Below, piece by piece: positions 21,461-30,771 of a stretch of 64,000 bases of DNA (its first letter is position 1; each line of letters opens with the position of its first letter). The position numbers and the translations under genes are program-made. The DNA is taken from contig NZ_AQXX01000141.1 in the NCBI RefSeq assembly GCF_000376785.1, forward strand, positions 95,906-159,905, in the 5' to 3' direction. The notes under the pieces were generated by a model that had not been told where the DNA came from, searched no databases, and saw only the letters and a program-made list of their open reading frames with translations. The DNA comes from Hahella ganghwensis DSM 17046 (GTDB taxonomy: Bacteria; Pseudomonadota; Gammaproteobacteria; Pseudomonadales; Oleiphilaceae).

Positions 21461-22741
21461 TTATCGCGCCCCCGGCGGAATTACTCGCTCTTCGATCCCT
21501 GCCAGTAATCGTTCCAGAGCTCCCTGATTCTTCTTCACAAAAGCCACAGCCCGCTCTCCCTGCTCACGACGCATCTGATCATTCCTCAACAACTTGCCAA
21601 TCTCCGAAGTCAGACTGGCCTCGTTGATTGTTACCAGAACACCTTCTGATTCGAGACGGTGACAGATATCCTGGAAGTTAAAAACGTGCGCGCCCATCAA
21701 TACGGGTATTCCCAAAGCGGCAGGCTCCAGAGGGTTGTGTCCTCCACGCTGGATCAGGCTGCCACCAACAAATGCCACATCCGTTGCGGCATAAAATCTC
21801 ATCAACTCCCCCATAGTGTCACCCAGCACTACCTGAACCTCAGGCGTGAACGGCTTCCGGTGACTTCTTCGGGCCATCACAAGACCTGCTTGCTCAATGA
21901 TTCCAGCAACAGAATCAAAACGCTCTGGATGCCTCGGGACGATCACCAGCATCAGAGAAGGATCTTCCTGAAGTAATTGGCGAAACATATTCAATAAAAT
22001 GCGCTCCTCACCCTCGTGAGTACTTCCAGCCACAATCACCAGACGTTCTTCCCCCCACTGAAGCCGTAGCTCAGACCCAGACTGGCGCAACTCGTCCGAA
22101 ATCTGAATATCAAACTTGATACTGCCCGTCGTGGTAAGGTTTTCTACCTTCACCCCCAAACGGTCGAAGCGAGCGGCATCGTCAGCGCTTTGAGCTGCAA
22201 CCCAGCTCAAATCAGCAAACATTGATGACGTCAGACCGCTCACTTTTTCATAACCTCTGGCAGAGCGTTCCGACATTCGACCGTTAGCCAATATGGTGGG
22301 TACCCCTCGCCGCTGACAGAAATGCACCCAGTTTGGCCACAGCTCAGTTTCCATAACAATCAGCCCGACAGGGTTCAGACGCTGAAAGAAACGGGAAATA
22401 CATCCAGGGAGATCATATGGCGCGTAAACGTGAAAAACGGAATCTCCGAACAACGCCTTAACTCGTTCAGATCCCGTTGGTGTCATCGTTGTCACCACCA
22501 GACGGCAATGCGGGAAGCGTGCCAGCAAAGCTTTGATCATAGGAGCTGCAGCAACGGTTTCACCAACGGAGACAGAATGAATCCAGAGTGTAGGCCGGTC
22601 GTCTTTGGGGGCCTTGAATATCCCTAGACGCTCAAGCCAGCGTTGACGGTATTGTGGAGCTTTTCGCCCTCGCCACCACAAACGCATTAATACCAGAGGT
22701 AATATCAGGTAATAAAGCAAAGTGTAGAAGAGTCTTGTCAT
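21461..22741 (-). CDS. waaA: 3-deoxy-D-manno-octulosonic acid transferase
   Basis: Inner-membrane glycosyltransferase that adds Kdo to lipid A precursor, the first step of the lipopolysaccharide core. It has 426 residues. The N-terminal membrane anchor is FYTLLYYLILPLVLMRLWWR. Typical GT-B sequence follows: IHSVSVGETVAAAPMIKALL, LIVMETELWPNWVHFCQRRG, ILANGRMSERSARGY and FVGGSLIQRGGHNPLEPAAL. The stop codon overlaps a GC-rich inverted repeat shared with the tolC 3' side (around 21454-21472). Confidence 0.96.
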   Translation of the reverse strand: MTRLFYTLLYYLILPLVLMRLWWRGRKAPQYRQRWLERLGIFKAPKDDRPTLWIHSVSVGETVAAAPMIKALLARFPHCRLVVTTMTPTGSERVKALFGDSVFHVYAPYDLPGCISRFFQRLNPVGLIVMETELWPNWVHFCQRRGVPTILANGRMSERSARGYEKVSGLTSSMFADLSWVAAQSADDAARFDRLGVKVENLTTTGSIKFDIQISDELRQSGSELRLQWGEERLVIVAGSTHEGEERILLNMFRQLLQEDPSLMLVIVPRHPERFDSVAGIIEQAGLVMARRSHRKPFTPEVQVVLGDTMGELMRFYAATDVAFVGGSLIQRGGHNPLEPAALGIPVLMGAHVFNFQDICHRLESEGVLVTINEASLTSEIGKLLRNDQMRREQGERAVAFVKKNQGALERLLAGIEERVIPPGAR

Positions 22742-22874
22742 GTTATTTTTGATCTATAGGCTTGTGTGAATCAGCCGCGGAGTGTACCACAACTCTGCCT
22801 TTCAACTGCGGACTGCGCAATGTAGACCGTCACGAAACATTACAATATCCCAATCTGAATTTTCAGGGATTGGT

Positions 22875-22903
22875 TTGGGTTCACATACCGGACTCGCTAT
22901 AAT
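22875..22903 (+). promoter_or_regulatory. Probable sigma-70 promoter of the FAD oxidoreductase operon
   Basis: TTGGGT (22875-22880) is followed after exactly 17 bases by a perfect TATAAT (22898-22903). It lies 31 bases before the start codon of the downstream gene. Confidence 0.65.
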
Positions 22904-22934
22904 GGCGCCCGATTTGTCAGCATGAGGCCAGTCC

Positions 22935-24137
22935 ATGGCAGAAATTCTCGAAACCGACATCGTCATCATTGGGGGCGGTATTGCCGGTTTATGGCTCAAC
23001 TACCGTCTTCGCACGGCCGGTTACAGCACAGTGCTGCTTGAACGCCAAAGTCTGGGAGGCGGACAGTCCGTCCGCTCACAGGGAATTATTCACGGCGGCA
23101 CCAAGTATGCTCTCCATGGCGCCCTGACCAATGCGTCCAACGCCATCGCAGATATGCCCGCCCGCTGGCGCGCCTGTCTGAAAGGGGAAGGCGATGTGGA
23201 TCTCACCTCAGCCAGAATTCTCTCTGAGCATCACTATATGTGGTCTCGGGATCGCCTCATGTCCAAGCTGACTTCATTTTTTGCCAGTAAGGCTGTCAGA
23301 GGTAGGGTTGAAGCGGATGACCTGGAACATCGCCCAGAGGCGTTCAAAGACCCAGGATTCCACGGTAACTTTTACGCCTTGAATGAAATTGTGGTGGATG
23401 TCCCCAGCGTCATTAACTCGCTGACGAGTCCCTTCGGTGACGGTATCTACCAGTATGATTGCGCTCAACACAGCTCGCTGGAACTGGACAACGGAAAGGT
23501 TAATGACCTTCAGTTGTTTGGCAAAAATAAACGTGTTCGCATCAAAGCAAAGCGCTACATCCTGGCAGCAGGCGAAGGCAATGAGAGCGTGCTTCACAGT
23601 GCGCAGCTCCAGGGGCCAGCCATGCAACGTCGCCCATTGCACATGGTGGTGGTGAAACATCACTACCCTCACCCGATCTACGCCCACTGTATTGGTTCTG
23701 GCAGCAAACCTCTGCTGACGATTACCACTCACTACATGGCCGACGGACAGCCGGTTTGGTACCTTGGCGGCAACCTGGCCGAAACCGGTGTTGAACTGGA
23801 TAAACAGACCCAACTGGATTCAGCCAAAACGATTGTCAAGGAGCTACTCCCTTGGATCGACTTGGGCGACGCCCAGTGGAACAGTTTCATGATCCATCGG
23901 GCAGAACCCCAGCAAAATGCTATGTTGAGACCGGATTCGGCCTTTGTCCACCAGTCTGAGAATATTATCACCTGCTGGCCTACCAAACTGGCACTGACCC
24001 CCAATCTGGTGGATGAAGTATTCGCCAAGCTGAAACAGGACAATATCACGCCTGGTGCGGAAACCGATTACAATCAGCTGAAGTTCCTGAACCGCCCCAC
24101 GGTCAGTCAGCCTGTATGGGAGGATTTACTGTCATGA
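22935..24137 (+). CDS. FAD-dependent oxidoreductase (glycerol-3-phosphate dehydrogenase/DAO-like)
   Basis: Flavoprotein of 400 residues in the D-amino-acid-oxidase/GlpD superfamily. The N-terminal FAD-binding Rossmann motif is DIVIIGGGIAGLWLNYRLR, followed by VLLERQSLGGGQSVRSQG and IIHGGTKYAL. The C-terminal half (WYLGGNLAETGVELD and the TCWPTKLALTPNL region) is less conserved. No signal peptide or membrane helix is visible. The gene starts after a good promoter and ends in an ATGA overlap with the aldo-keto reductase gene, so the two products probably act together. An equivalent uncharacterised pair lies near waaA in Pseudomonas. Substrate unknown. Confidence 0.85.
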   Translation: MAEILETDIVIIGGGIAGLWLNYRLRTAGYSTVLLERQSLGGGQSVRSQGIIHGGTKYALHGALTNASNAIADMPARWRACLKGEGDVDLTSARILSEHHYMWSRDRLMSKLTSFFASKAVRGRVEADDLEHRPEAFKDPGFHGNFYALNEIVVDVPSVINSLTSPFGDGIYQYDCAQHSSLELDNGKVNDLQLFGKNKRVRIKAKRYILAAGEGNESVLHSAQLQGPAMQRRPLHMVVVKHHYPHPIYAHCIGSGSKPLLTITTHYMADGQPVWYLGGNLAETGVELDKQTQLDSAKTIVKELLPWIDLGDAQWNSFMIHRAEPQQNAMLRPDSAFVHQSENIITCWPTKLALTPNLVDEVFAKLKQDNITPGAETDYNQLKFLNRPTVSQPVWEDLLS

Positions 24138-24919
24138 TCTACCGCCCACTGGGCCAGTCCGGACTGGAAGTCAGTTGCCTTGGACTGGGCACTGTAAAGC
24201 TGGGACGTAATCAGGGAGTGAAATATCCGCAAGGCTTTGAGCTTCCCAATGACCGGGATGCCAAGGCGATCATCAATCTCGCCGCCGACCTCGGCATGAA
24301 CCTTATTGATACGGCTCCGGCCTACGGAATAAGCGAGGAACGCTTGGGAACTCTGCTCCAGGGTCAGCGCAACCGCTGGATCATCTGCACCAAAGTCGGT
24401 GAAGAATTCGATCAGGGCAAGTCCAGCTTTAATTTTTCCCCTGAGCACATCCGCTTCAGTATCGAACGCAGTCTTAAACGCCTGAAAACAGACTATCTTG
24501 ATCTTGTACTGGTCCACTCGGACGGTAATGATCTGGACATTATTCAACAGGGTGCAATTGATGCCCTGAACGAACTGAAGCAACAGGGCTTGGTCAGAGC
24601 AACAGGCATGTCTACCAAGACGGTTGAGGGCGGCATTGAAGCTCTACGCCACAGTGATGTCGCCATGGTGACTTACAACCTGAATGAGCGGCAGGAAAGT
24701 GAGGTAATTGATTTTGCCCGGGAACAGGGCAAAGGCATTCTGATCAAGAAAGCGCTGGCCAGCGGACATCTGTGTCTAAAGCCTGGTGAAGATGCTCTGA
24801 CAGAGAGCTTTCGTTTTGTATTCTCGAATCCAGGCGTCACCAGTGCCATTGTCGGTACGATAAATCCACTACACATGAAAGCCAATATTGACGCCCTGGA
24901 GCGGGTCATTCAGGCGTAA
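24134..24919 (+). CDS. Aldo/keto reductase family protein
   Basis: NAD(P)H-dependent oxidoreductase with a TIM-barrel fold, 261 residues. The start is the ATG at 24134, which overlaps the stop of the upstream gene (ATGA), rather than the longer opening at 24116; it gives MIYRPLGQSGLEVSCLGLGT, the usual N-terminus. Catalytic-site features are NLIDTAPAYGISEERLG (Asp and Tyr of the tetrad), ICTKVGEEF (Lys) and LVLVHSDGND (His). The C-terminal NPGVTSAIVGTINPLHMKAN is the cofactor-binding part. It is tightly coupled to the flavoprotein gene. Substrate unknown. Confidence 0.9.
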   Translation: MIYRPLGQSGLEVSCLGLGTVKLGRNQGVKYPQGFELPNDRDAKAIINLAADLGMNLIDTAPAYGISEERLGTLLQGQRNRWIICTKVGEEFDQGKSSFNFSPEHIRFSIERSLKRLKTDYLDLVLVHSDGNDLDIIQQGAIDALNELKQQGLVRATGMSTKTVEGGIEALRHSDVAMVTYNLNERQESEVIDFAREQGKGILIKKALASGHLCLKPGEDALTESFRFVFSNPGVTSAIVGTINPLHMKANIDALERVIQA

Positions 24920-24943
24920 AAAAGCCGCCCTTAAGAGGCGGCT
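24918..24943 (-). terminator. Intrinsic terminator for the DUF2333 gene
   Basis: A 7-bp GC-rich stem (AGCCGCC with GGCGGCT) and 7-base loop are followed on the minus strand by TTTTTT. It begins 31 bases past the DUF2333 stop. On the plus strand it lies just after the aldo-keto reductase stop but has no T tract, so it is at best a weak terminator there. Confidence 0.8.
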
Positions 24944-24973
24944 CCTGATGAACCCTGCTTTCCCTTGATGCAA

Positions 24974-26023
24974 TCAGCCCTGGGCCAATAAACTTCTCAG
25001 ATCAATAATCGCTGCGTTGGCACGTGAAATGTAAGACGCCATGGTTAACGAGTGATTCGCCAACACACCAAAACCACTGCCATTCAGAATAAACGGACTC
25101 CAGACAGATTCCTGGGTTGCTTCCAGCTCTACTACTATCTGACGCAGACTGACAGTAGCGTTTTTATCTTTCAATACTGCCGCAAAATCCACTTCAATGG
25201 CTTTCAGAATATGAATCAATGCCCACGCTGTGCCGCGAGCCTCATAAAACACATCATCCACTTCCAGCCATGGGGTTTTTAATTCCTGTTCCTCGACCCC
25301 CGGCGTGGACTGCTGTGCTGCCGGATCGCCGGCCAGATCAACATCGAATTGTCGCTTGCCGACACTTTCACTGAGCCTCTGCGACAGACTGCCAAGACGG
25401 GTTTCCACATCCGTCAGCCAGCTTCTCAGGTTATCTGATCGAGCATAGAATTGGCCATCGTTCTTGTCTGTGTCCGCCAGGCGCACCATATAACGCTTAA
25501 GCGCAGTGACACCTCGACGATACTCAGACTCTGTTGAAGGAATCATCCAGGAAGCGCTGTCAAAATGCAGTTGAGGCTCAGCAATCGTGAGATCCCGATC
25601 TTCAACAGACTGACTTTGAGAGCGACTGATGTCTTTCCGCAGCGCCCGGCTTAAGTCCCTTACCTGTACCAGCACCCCAAACTCCCAGTTAGAAATATTG
25701 TCCAGCCAGACACCGGGAGGAAAAACATCATTGCTGATATATCCACCATTTTTCTGCATCAGGGTTTCCACGAGTGTAATCAACGTGGCAGTGGTTGTAG
25801 TGCCAACGACCGTATTGGTCTGCTGCTCGCCTACCAGCAACCGGGTTGATTCATTCACATCAAATAACTCAGGTTCCTGACTCCAGTACCAACCGACAAG
25901 CACAGAGGCCAACAGATATACCAGCAACAGGATCCCGATAAACTTCAACAACCTGCCACCGCCAAGATAATCCTCAAGATCCTCCCAACGCTCCACAAAG
26001 AAATTTTTCATTGATTGCCACAT
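24974..26023 (-). CDS. DUF2333 family membrane-anchored protein
   Basis: Uncharacterised protein of 349 residues. One membrane helix (FIGILLLVYLLASVLVGWYW) near residues 28-47 is followed by a large, probably periplasmic, region. Family features include TATLITLVETLMQKNGGYIS, PGVWLDNISNWEFGVLVQVR and the C-terminal GVLANHSLTMASYISRANAA. A Gln/Ser-rich segment lies around residues 220-240. It is transcribed in the same direction as the LapD-like gene, 57 bases after it, and has its own terminator. Function unknown. Confidence 0.85.
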   Translation of the reverse strand: MWQSMKNFFVERWEDLEDYLGGGRLLKFIGILLLVYLLASVLVGWYWSQEPELFDVNESTRLLVGEQQTNTVVGTTTTATLITLVETLMQKNGGYISNDVFPPGVWLDNISNWEFGVLVQVRDLSRALRKDISRSQSQSVEDRDLTIAEPQLHFDSASWMIPSTESEYRRGVTALKRYMVRLADTDKNDGQFYARSDNLRSWLTDVETRLGSLSQRLSESVGKRQFDVDLAGDPAAQQSTPGVEEQELKTPWLEVDDVFYEARGTAWALIHILKAIEVDFAAVLKDKNATVSLRQIVVELEATQESVWSPFILNGSGFGVLANHSLTMASYISRANAAIIDLRSLLAQG

Positions 26024-26080
26024 AAACCTTTCCAGTATTGATATGTATCCGTCAGCCCCGGCATAGAGATCAAACGGTTG

Positions 26081-28138
26081 TCATCCGCCCAAATGCACAG
26101 GCTCTGACTGAGGATGGCATATATGATACCCCATTGCACCATCCACCCCGATATTCATCAGACAATCCCACTCTTCCTGACTCTCCACCCCTACGGCAAT
26201 GACCAGACTGTTTTGAGAGTGCGCAATCTGCACAATAGAACGAAGATAAAACTGATGCCCATCATCTTCGTCGATATTTTTCACCAATCCCGGGTCCACC
26301 TTAATCGCATCCACAGACAAATCCCGCAAGTATCCGAAAGGTAAGCCAGCCGTGCCAAAACGACCGATCACCAGACGATAACCAAAGCGTTGGCGCAACT
26401 GTATCAACACATCAACACCTGCCCAACATACCTGCAGCGCATATTCAGGACATTCAAGGTACAAGCGTCCAGTCTCCCCCTCATACTTATGCAGCAAAGC
26501 CGTTAAAACTGCTGCCAGATCATCCCTGGCGAGAGTCTGAACAGAGAGCAATATGCACAACGCACCATCTTCAGGATGCTGACTCAATCGATGCAATCCC
26601 TGTTCAAGCATGCACAAATCAAGTTCGGACGTCATCGCAAAGCGATTCAACATTGGAACAAACTCTGCGGCAGCATGCTGCCCGTGCTCATCAGCCAGCC
26701 TGGCCAGGACTTGCTGCATGATGACACCTTGACGCGCCACATCTGGGAGAGCTTCATTTGATATTGAGTTCGTCCCGTTATTTTTCTCACTTATCCCCAG
26801 ACTGACAACAGGTTGAAAGTTCATTACAAATCCCTGCCTGTCCAACGCCTCACGTAATAACTCCCGCCAAAACGAGGCCGTTTTGACCGGATCAGAAGAT
26901 CGTTTCAGGTCACCATCTGCCGCCGACCACCCGCCTCCCGAAGACTGTACCGCCTCCTGAGCTGCAAAGTCAGCAGCAGAAAGTAAATCGCTAAGGTTAT
27001 CGCCGTCCCGGCACAAGACCATCCCCAGAGCTGTCACGCAATCACCATCTTTCTGCAAAGCCTCCAAAGCCTGCAGACGCATTAATAATTGATCAGCCAG
27101 CTCTCCAGCATGCTCAAGATCAAAGGCCGGAATAAATGCCGCAAAGGAAGAACCAGCGTGGCGAGCCACATAACTGCCCACAACAGCACGTACCTCGTCC
27201 TGCAGGACTTCAGCCACCTCAGTCAAGAGTTGATCCCCGGAAGACCTCCCATACTTTTCGTTGTATCGACCAAAACCTTTTAGTTCCAGCAACCAAAGTA
27301 CCCCACTACCTTCCCCTGCACCACTGGACAGACCTGCCTGCAACCGCTTATCAAATGTCTCACGGTTAATCAGCCCCGTAACAGAATCCTGAAGCGCAGT
27401 CCTGCGAAGGCTCTCGATAGTATGGACCTGTTCATCAAACATGGTTCTTATTGAGGCAGTCATCGTGTTAACAGCCTCTGTCACCCGTCGCATTTCTTTG
27501 GTGGCCGGTAACGGAAGGGTTACATCAAAACGGCGATGCGCGATTTTGTCTGCTGCTGATTCCAGTCGCTTCAGGGGGCGCAACAACTGCCTCAACAACA
27601 GATGTAGCAATAGAAAGACCACGCATCCCAGTATGACAAATAACGCCCCCTGCTGTTTGACAGTAGACCAGAGGTCACGGTAAGCCAAGCCTGGATGGCT
27701 TCTGACCTGCAGAGTCCCAACCCTTTTCCAGCCGGAGACGACATCTGCCTGCCCCAAGGGAGTCTGCAGCGGCATTATAGAAATAAACCAGTCAGGAACC
27801 TCTTCCAGGCTCAGCAGCGCACTACGGTTAATAACGACCTGTCCCTGGCTATCCAGCAGACGCACATTCGAGTATGCGCCGGAATCAAAAATCGCATCGA
27901 TCATCGAGGATGCAGCGACCCAGTCGCCTTCCACGGCAACCGTCGACAGCGAAAGCCCCAGTGAAGTCGCTGAATCCTGACCATGGGAAGTAAGCTGGGC
28001 CTGAAGATACTCCCGCTTTTGCACCACATTCAGTATCAACCCGCCGAGCAGGAGCATGACCAATACACCATATACCACTGCCAGCAGCAGTCCTTTAAAA
28101 CTATACAGTCCTCGGGGTTCCTGGGGCTTATGAGTCAC
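26081..28138 (-). CDS. lapD: LapD-type c-di-GMP receptor with degenerate GGDEF and EAL domains
   Basis: Inner-membrane receptor of 685 residues. In Pseudomonas, LapD binds c-di-GMP through a dead EAL domain and then holds the periplasmic protease LapG away from a giant surface adhesin. Helix 1 is about residues 15-37. The periplasmic LapD/MoxY-type domain (AQLTSHGQDSATSLGLSLS ... MIDAIFDSGAYSNVRLLD) and second helix (ALFVILGCVVFLLLHLLL) lead to a HAMP linker. The GGDEF site reads RHAGSSFAAF instead of RxGGDEF, and no canonical EAL signature is seen after FVMNFQPVVSL, so both enzymes are probably inactive. It starts with GTG. No lapG is in the window. Confidence 0.8.
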   Translation of the reverse strand: MTHKPQEPRGLYSFKGLLLAVVYGVLVMLLLGGLILNVVQKREYLQAQLTSHGQDSATSLGLSLSTVAVEGDWVAASSMIDAIFDSGAYSNVRLLDSQGQVVINRSALLSLEEVPDWFISIMPLQTPLGQADVVSGWKRVGTLQVRSHPGLAYRDLWSTVKQQGALFVILGCVVFLLLHLLLRQLLRPLKRLESAADKIAHRRFDVTLPLPATKEMRRVTEAVNTMTASIRTMFDEQVHTIESLRRTALQDSVTGLINRETFDKRLQAGLSSGAGEGSGVLWLLELKGFGRYNEKYGRSSGDQLLTEVAEVLQDEVRAVVGSYVARHAGSSFAAFIPAFDLEHAGELADQLLMRLQALEALQKDGDCVTALGMVLCRDGDNLSDLLSAADFAAQEAVQSSGGGWSAADGDLKRSSDPVKTASFWRELLREALDRQGFVMNFQPVVSLGISEKNNGTNSISNEALPDVARQGVIMQQVLARLADEHGQHAAAEFVPMLNRFAMTSELDLCMLEQGLHRLSQHPEDGALCILLSVQTLARDDLAAVLTALLHKYEGETGRLYLECPEYALQVCWAGVDVLIQLRQRFGYRLVIGRFGTAGLPFGYLRDLSVDAIKVDPGLVKNIDEDDGHQFYLRSIVQIAHSQNSLVIAVGVESQEEWDCLMNIGVDGAMGYHICHPQSEPVHLGG

Positions 28139-28400
28139 CGGATTTTTATCCTCTTATTTTCTCTGGAGCTGTTGATACTCATTTTCCACTGACAGAAATC
28201 TGATGAAAGTCTCACTCGAACAATAAGTTACAGAGCTATACAGTTTCCCACTATGCTGATTCGAAAAACCACTACTATACTTCATCTAATTGAAAGAATA
28301 ACAATAGAAGAGCCTGGACGAAGACCACAAATCAGATAATTTCCAGCTCATACTCTAATCAGGCACCTTCACCACAGGACTCTTCAGAAAAAAAGCGGAA

Positions 28401-30041
28401 ATGGGCCACACTACACTTATGACCATCGAAAGCCAAAGGGACAAACTCAAGCAACATTTCGCCGGGCGGGTGACCACTCAGGCTCGCGTTGTTCTTGAGG
28501 CCTGGCAACAACTCAAACTCCGGCAATGGAGTGACTCTCAGTGGCTGACGGATTTCCAGAATGCCACCATCAAACTGGGCAGGTACGCCGCCCGCTTCGA
28601 TATGACCGATCACCTCAGTATTGCCCAGGCTATTAACCAGGATCTGAAAAAAGCTCATATTCGCGGCGGTAATAATGTCAGTCAGGAAGTAGAGGCACTG
28701 GAGGCACATATCCTCGAACTGGCCAATTTGACTCAGCGCAAATCAGACAAACCAGGCATGTATGCTCAGAGAACCTACATCAGAGCACCGATCTATATTG
28801 CTCTGAACAATGGGCAACTGGCAGACCGAATCATCCGACAGATGCAGTTTTTCGACTTTCGCGGCGAACGTTATTACGACCATGAATCGCTGGTTGCAGC
28901 CACCCAGAAAAACAAGCCGGAAACACTGATTCTTGATGTAGATTTCGGCGACAGCTCCCGCGCGGGGCTGGAGGTCATCAAGACCATTCAGGGTCATCAC
29001 GAAACTCCGGTTCCCGTCCTCTTCGTCTGCGCCGACGAAGGCGACATCGAAACCCGACTGATCGCCGCCCGAAATGGAGGTGAGGAGTTCTTCTCCGGTC
29101 AGTTTGACGCAGCCCAGCTTATCGAAAAAGTGGAAACCTTCACCCGCACCAGCAGCCATCAACCCTATCGGGTCATGGTTGTGGATGATTCGAAAGCGCA
29201 GGCAGCCTTTATCGAAAGCGCCCTGAAGAAAGCCGGAATCATCCCCAAAATCATTACCGATCCCATGCAGGTACTGGTCGGACTGAAAGAGTTCTCGCCG
29301 GAACTTATCATCATGGATATGTATATGCCGGGTTGTACCGGCACAGAACTGGCCAAGGTTATCCGGCAACAAGATCAGTTTGTCAGCGTCCCCATCATTT
29401 ACTTGTCGGCGGAAGATGATATCAACAAGCAATTACATGCCATGAGCCTTGGGGGAGACGATTTTCTGGTCAAGCCTATCGTTCCCCGACATCTGGTTGC
29501 GACGATACATAACCGAGGCCGCCGTGCCCGGTCCCTACTGGCGCTGATGATTCGAGACAGCCTGACAGGCTTATTCAACCATACACATACACTCCAGCTA
29601 TTAACGGGAGAAATTGAGAAAGCCGGCCAGTCTTCGACCCCCCTGTGTTTTGCGATGATGGATATTGATTACTTCAAGAAGATCAACGACCGTTATGGAC
29701 ACCCCGTAGGAGACCGAGTACTGAAGAGCATATCCCTGTTTCTGAAACAGCGACTGCGTAAGTCTGATCATATCGGCCGATATGGTGGTGAAGAGTTCGC
29801 CGTCATTCTGCCCAGCACGTCTGAATCCGATGCACGGGATATCATGAACGAAATTCGGGAAAAGTTTTCCGAATTGATTCATCCTACAGATATGGAGCAA
29901 TTCAAGGCGACATTCAGTTGCGGCATTGCCTCATGCACCCCCACTGATACCCAGCAGTCGCTGGCACAAAAAGCAGACAAGGCACTGTATGATGCCAAAC
30001 ACGGTGGAAGAAACTGCGTCAGGGTTTACCGTGAGAGCTGA
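28401..30041 (+). CDS. Diguanylate cyclase with two receiver-like domains
   Basis: Cytoplasmic response-regulator protein of 546 residues. Residues about 1-115 are helical and of no recognised family. A first receiver-like domain follows (about 130-245; LILDVDFGDSSRAGLEVIK) and lacks some acidic-pocket residues. The second receiver (about 254-370) is complete: VMVVDDSKAQ, phospho-acceptor Asp in LIIMDMYMPGCTG, IIYLSAED and DDFLVKPI. The C-terminal GGDEF domain has DSLTGLFNHTHT, MMDIDYFKKINDRYGH and the active site GRYGGEEFAV, so it should make c-di-GMP. It is divergent from the LapD-like gene (262-base gap), which suggests one signalling module. ATG 28401 or 28419 could be the start. Confidence 0.9.
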   Translation: MGHTTLMTIESQRDKLKQHFAGRVTTQARVVLEAWQQLKLRQWSDSQWLTDFQNATIKLGRYAARFDMTDHLSIAQAINQDLKKAHIRGGNNVSQEVEALEAHILELANLTQRKSDKPGMYAQRTYIRAPIYIALNNGQLADRIIRQMQFFDFRGERYYDHESLVAATQKNKPETLILDVDFGDSSRAGLEVIKTIQGHHETPVPVLFVCADEGDIETRLIAARNGGEEFFSGQFDAAQLIEKVETFTRTSSHQPYRVMVVDDSKAQAAFIESALKKAGIIPKIITDPMQVLVGLKEFSPELIIMDMYMPGCTGTELAKVIRQQDQFVSVPIIYLSAEDDINKQLHAMSLGGDDFLVKPIVPRHLVATIHNRGRRARSLLALMIRDSLTGLFNHTHTLQLLTGEIEKAGQSSTPLCFAMMDIDYFKKINDRYGHPVGDRVLKSISLFLKQRLRKSDHIGRYGGEEFAVILPSTSESDARDIMNEIREKFSELIHPTDMEQFKATFSCGIASCTPTDTQQSLAQKADKALYDAKHGGRNCVRVYRES

Positions 30042-30070
30042 CAGGCAGCGGCCGGTTAGCTAACGCCACA

Positions 30071-30102
30071 GCCGGGATAATGGGAATTCAGTGTATCCCG
30101 GC
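30071..30102. repeat. Perfect inverted repeat after the diguanylate cyclase gene
   Basis: GCCGGGATA (30071-30079) and TATCCCGGC (30094-30102) form a 9-bp perfect stem around 14 bases. There is no T tract on either side. It may be a transcript-end hairpin for the preceding gene; nothing else stands out in 30042-30313. Confidence 0.5.
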
Positions 30103-30313
30103 GAACTCCAAATATGTAGTTCATATACCAAAGTATGACCAAAATCACCGCCAAATTTCTTGAATACCCCCAGTAAAAGAGTCAAACTTCTGCAAACTTG
30201 TTGAAATCATTCATTTCTATAGTTGGGAATTGCAGACGGATCCCCAATCTTGTTCAGAGCGTCAAGGTGATGTCTTCAGCCCCTGAAAAATAAAGCCCTA
30301 AGGAAATCGAGCT

Positions 30314-30754
30314 ATGGCGAGCATCCTGGTTATTCATGGCCCCAACCTAAACCTTCTGGGAACCCGGGAACCGGAAATCTACGGATCTGAAACCCTGGAC
30401 GACATTAACCTGCGCTTGACCCAACAGGCCAAAACCCAAGGGCACCATTTATTAACCCTGCAAAGCAATGCCGAGTATGAGCTGATTGACAGAATCCATG
30501 AAGCCAAACGTGAAGGCGTCGACTTCATTATTATCAATCCGGCAGCATTCACCCATACCAGCGTTGCAATTCGAGACGCCTTGCTCGGTGTCGGAATTCC
30601 ATTCGTCGAAGTGCACCTGTCTAATGTGCATGCACGGGAAGCCTTCCGACACCATTCGTATTTCTCCGATATCGCCATTGGTGTGATATGCGGACTCGGC
30701 AGCCAGAGTTATGATTTAGCTTTGCAAGCCGCCATTGCAAGAATTAACCCTTAA
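30314..30754 (+). CDS. aroQ: 3-dehydroquinate dehydratase, type II
   Basis: Third enzyme of the shikimate pathway; it dehydrates 3-dehydroquinate to 3-dehydroshikimate. It forms dodecamers in the cytoplasm. The product is 146 residues, the normal size. [16 protein letters not shown] carries the catalytic Tyr and flexible lid, [18 protein letters not shown] the active-site Asn and neighbouring residues, and [17 protein letters not shown] the catalytic His region. AGGA lies 9 bases before the ATG. accB follows after 17 bases; the aroQ-accB-accC order is common in gammaproteobacteria. Confidence 0.98.
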   Translation: MASILVIHGPNLNLLGTREPEIYGSETLDDINLRLTQQAKTQGHHLLTLQSNAEYELIDRIHEAKREGVDFIIINPAAFTHTSVAIRDALLGVGIPFVEVHLSNVHAREAFRHHSYFSDIAIGVICGLGSQSYDLALQAAIARINP

Positions 30755-30771
30755 ACCATCGAGACCCCATT

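Noticed and set aside
21454..21472. GGGGCG...CGCCCC inverted repeat at the tolC/waaA junction as a terminator
   Set aside because: It overlaps the waaA stop codon and has no T tract on either strand.
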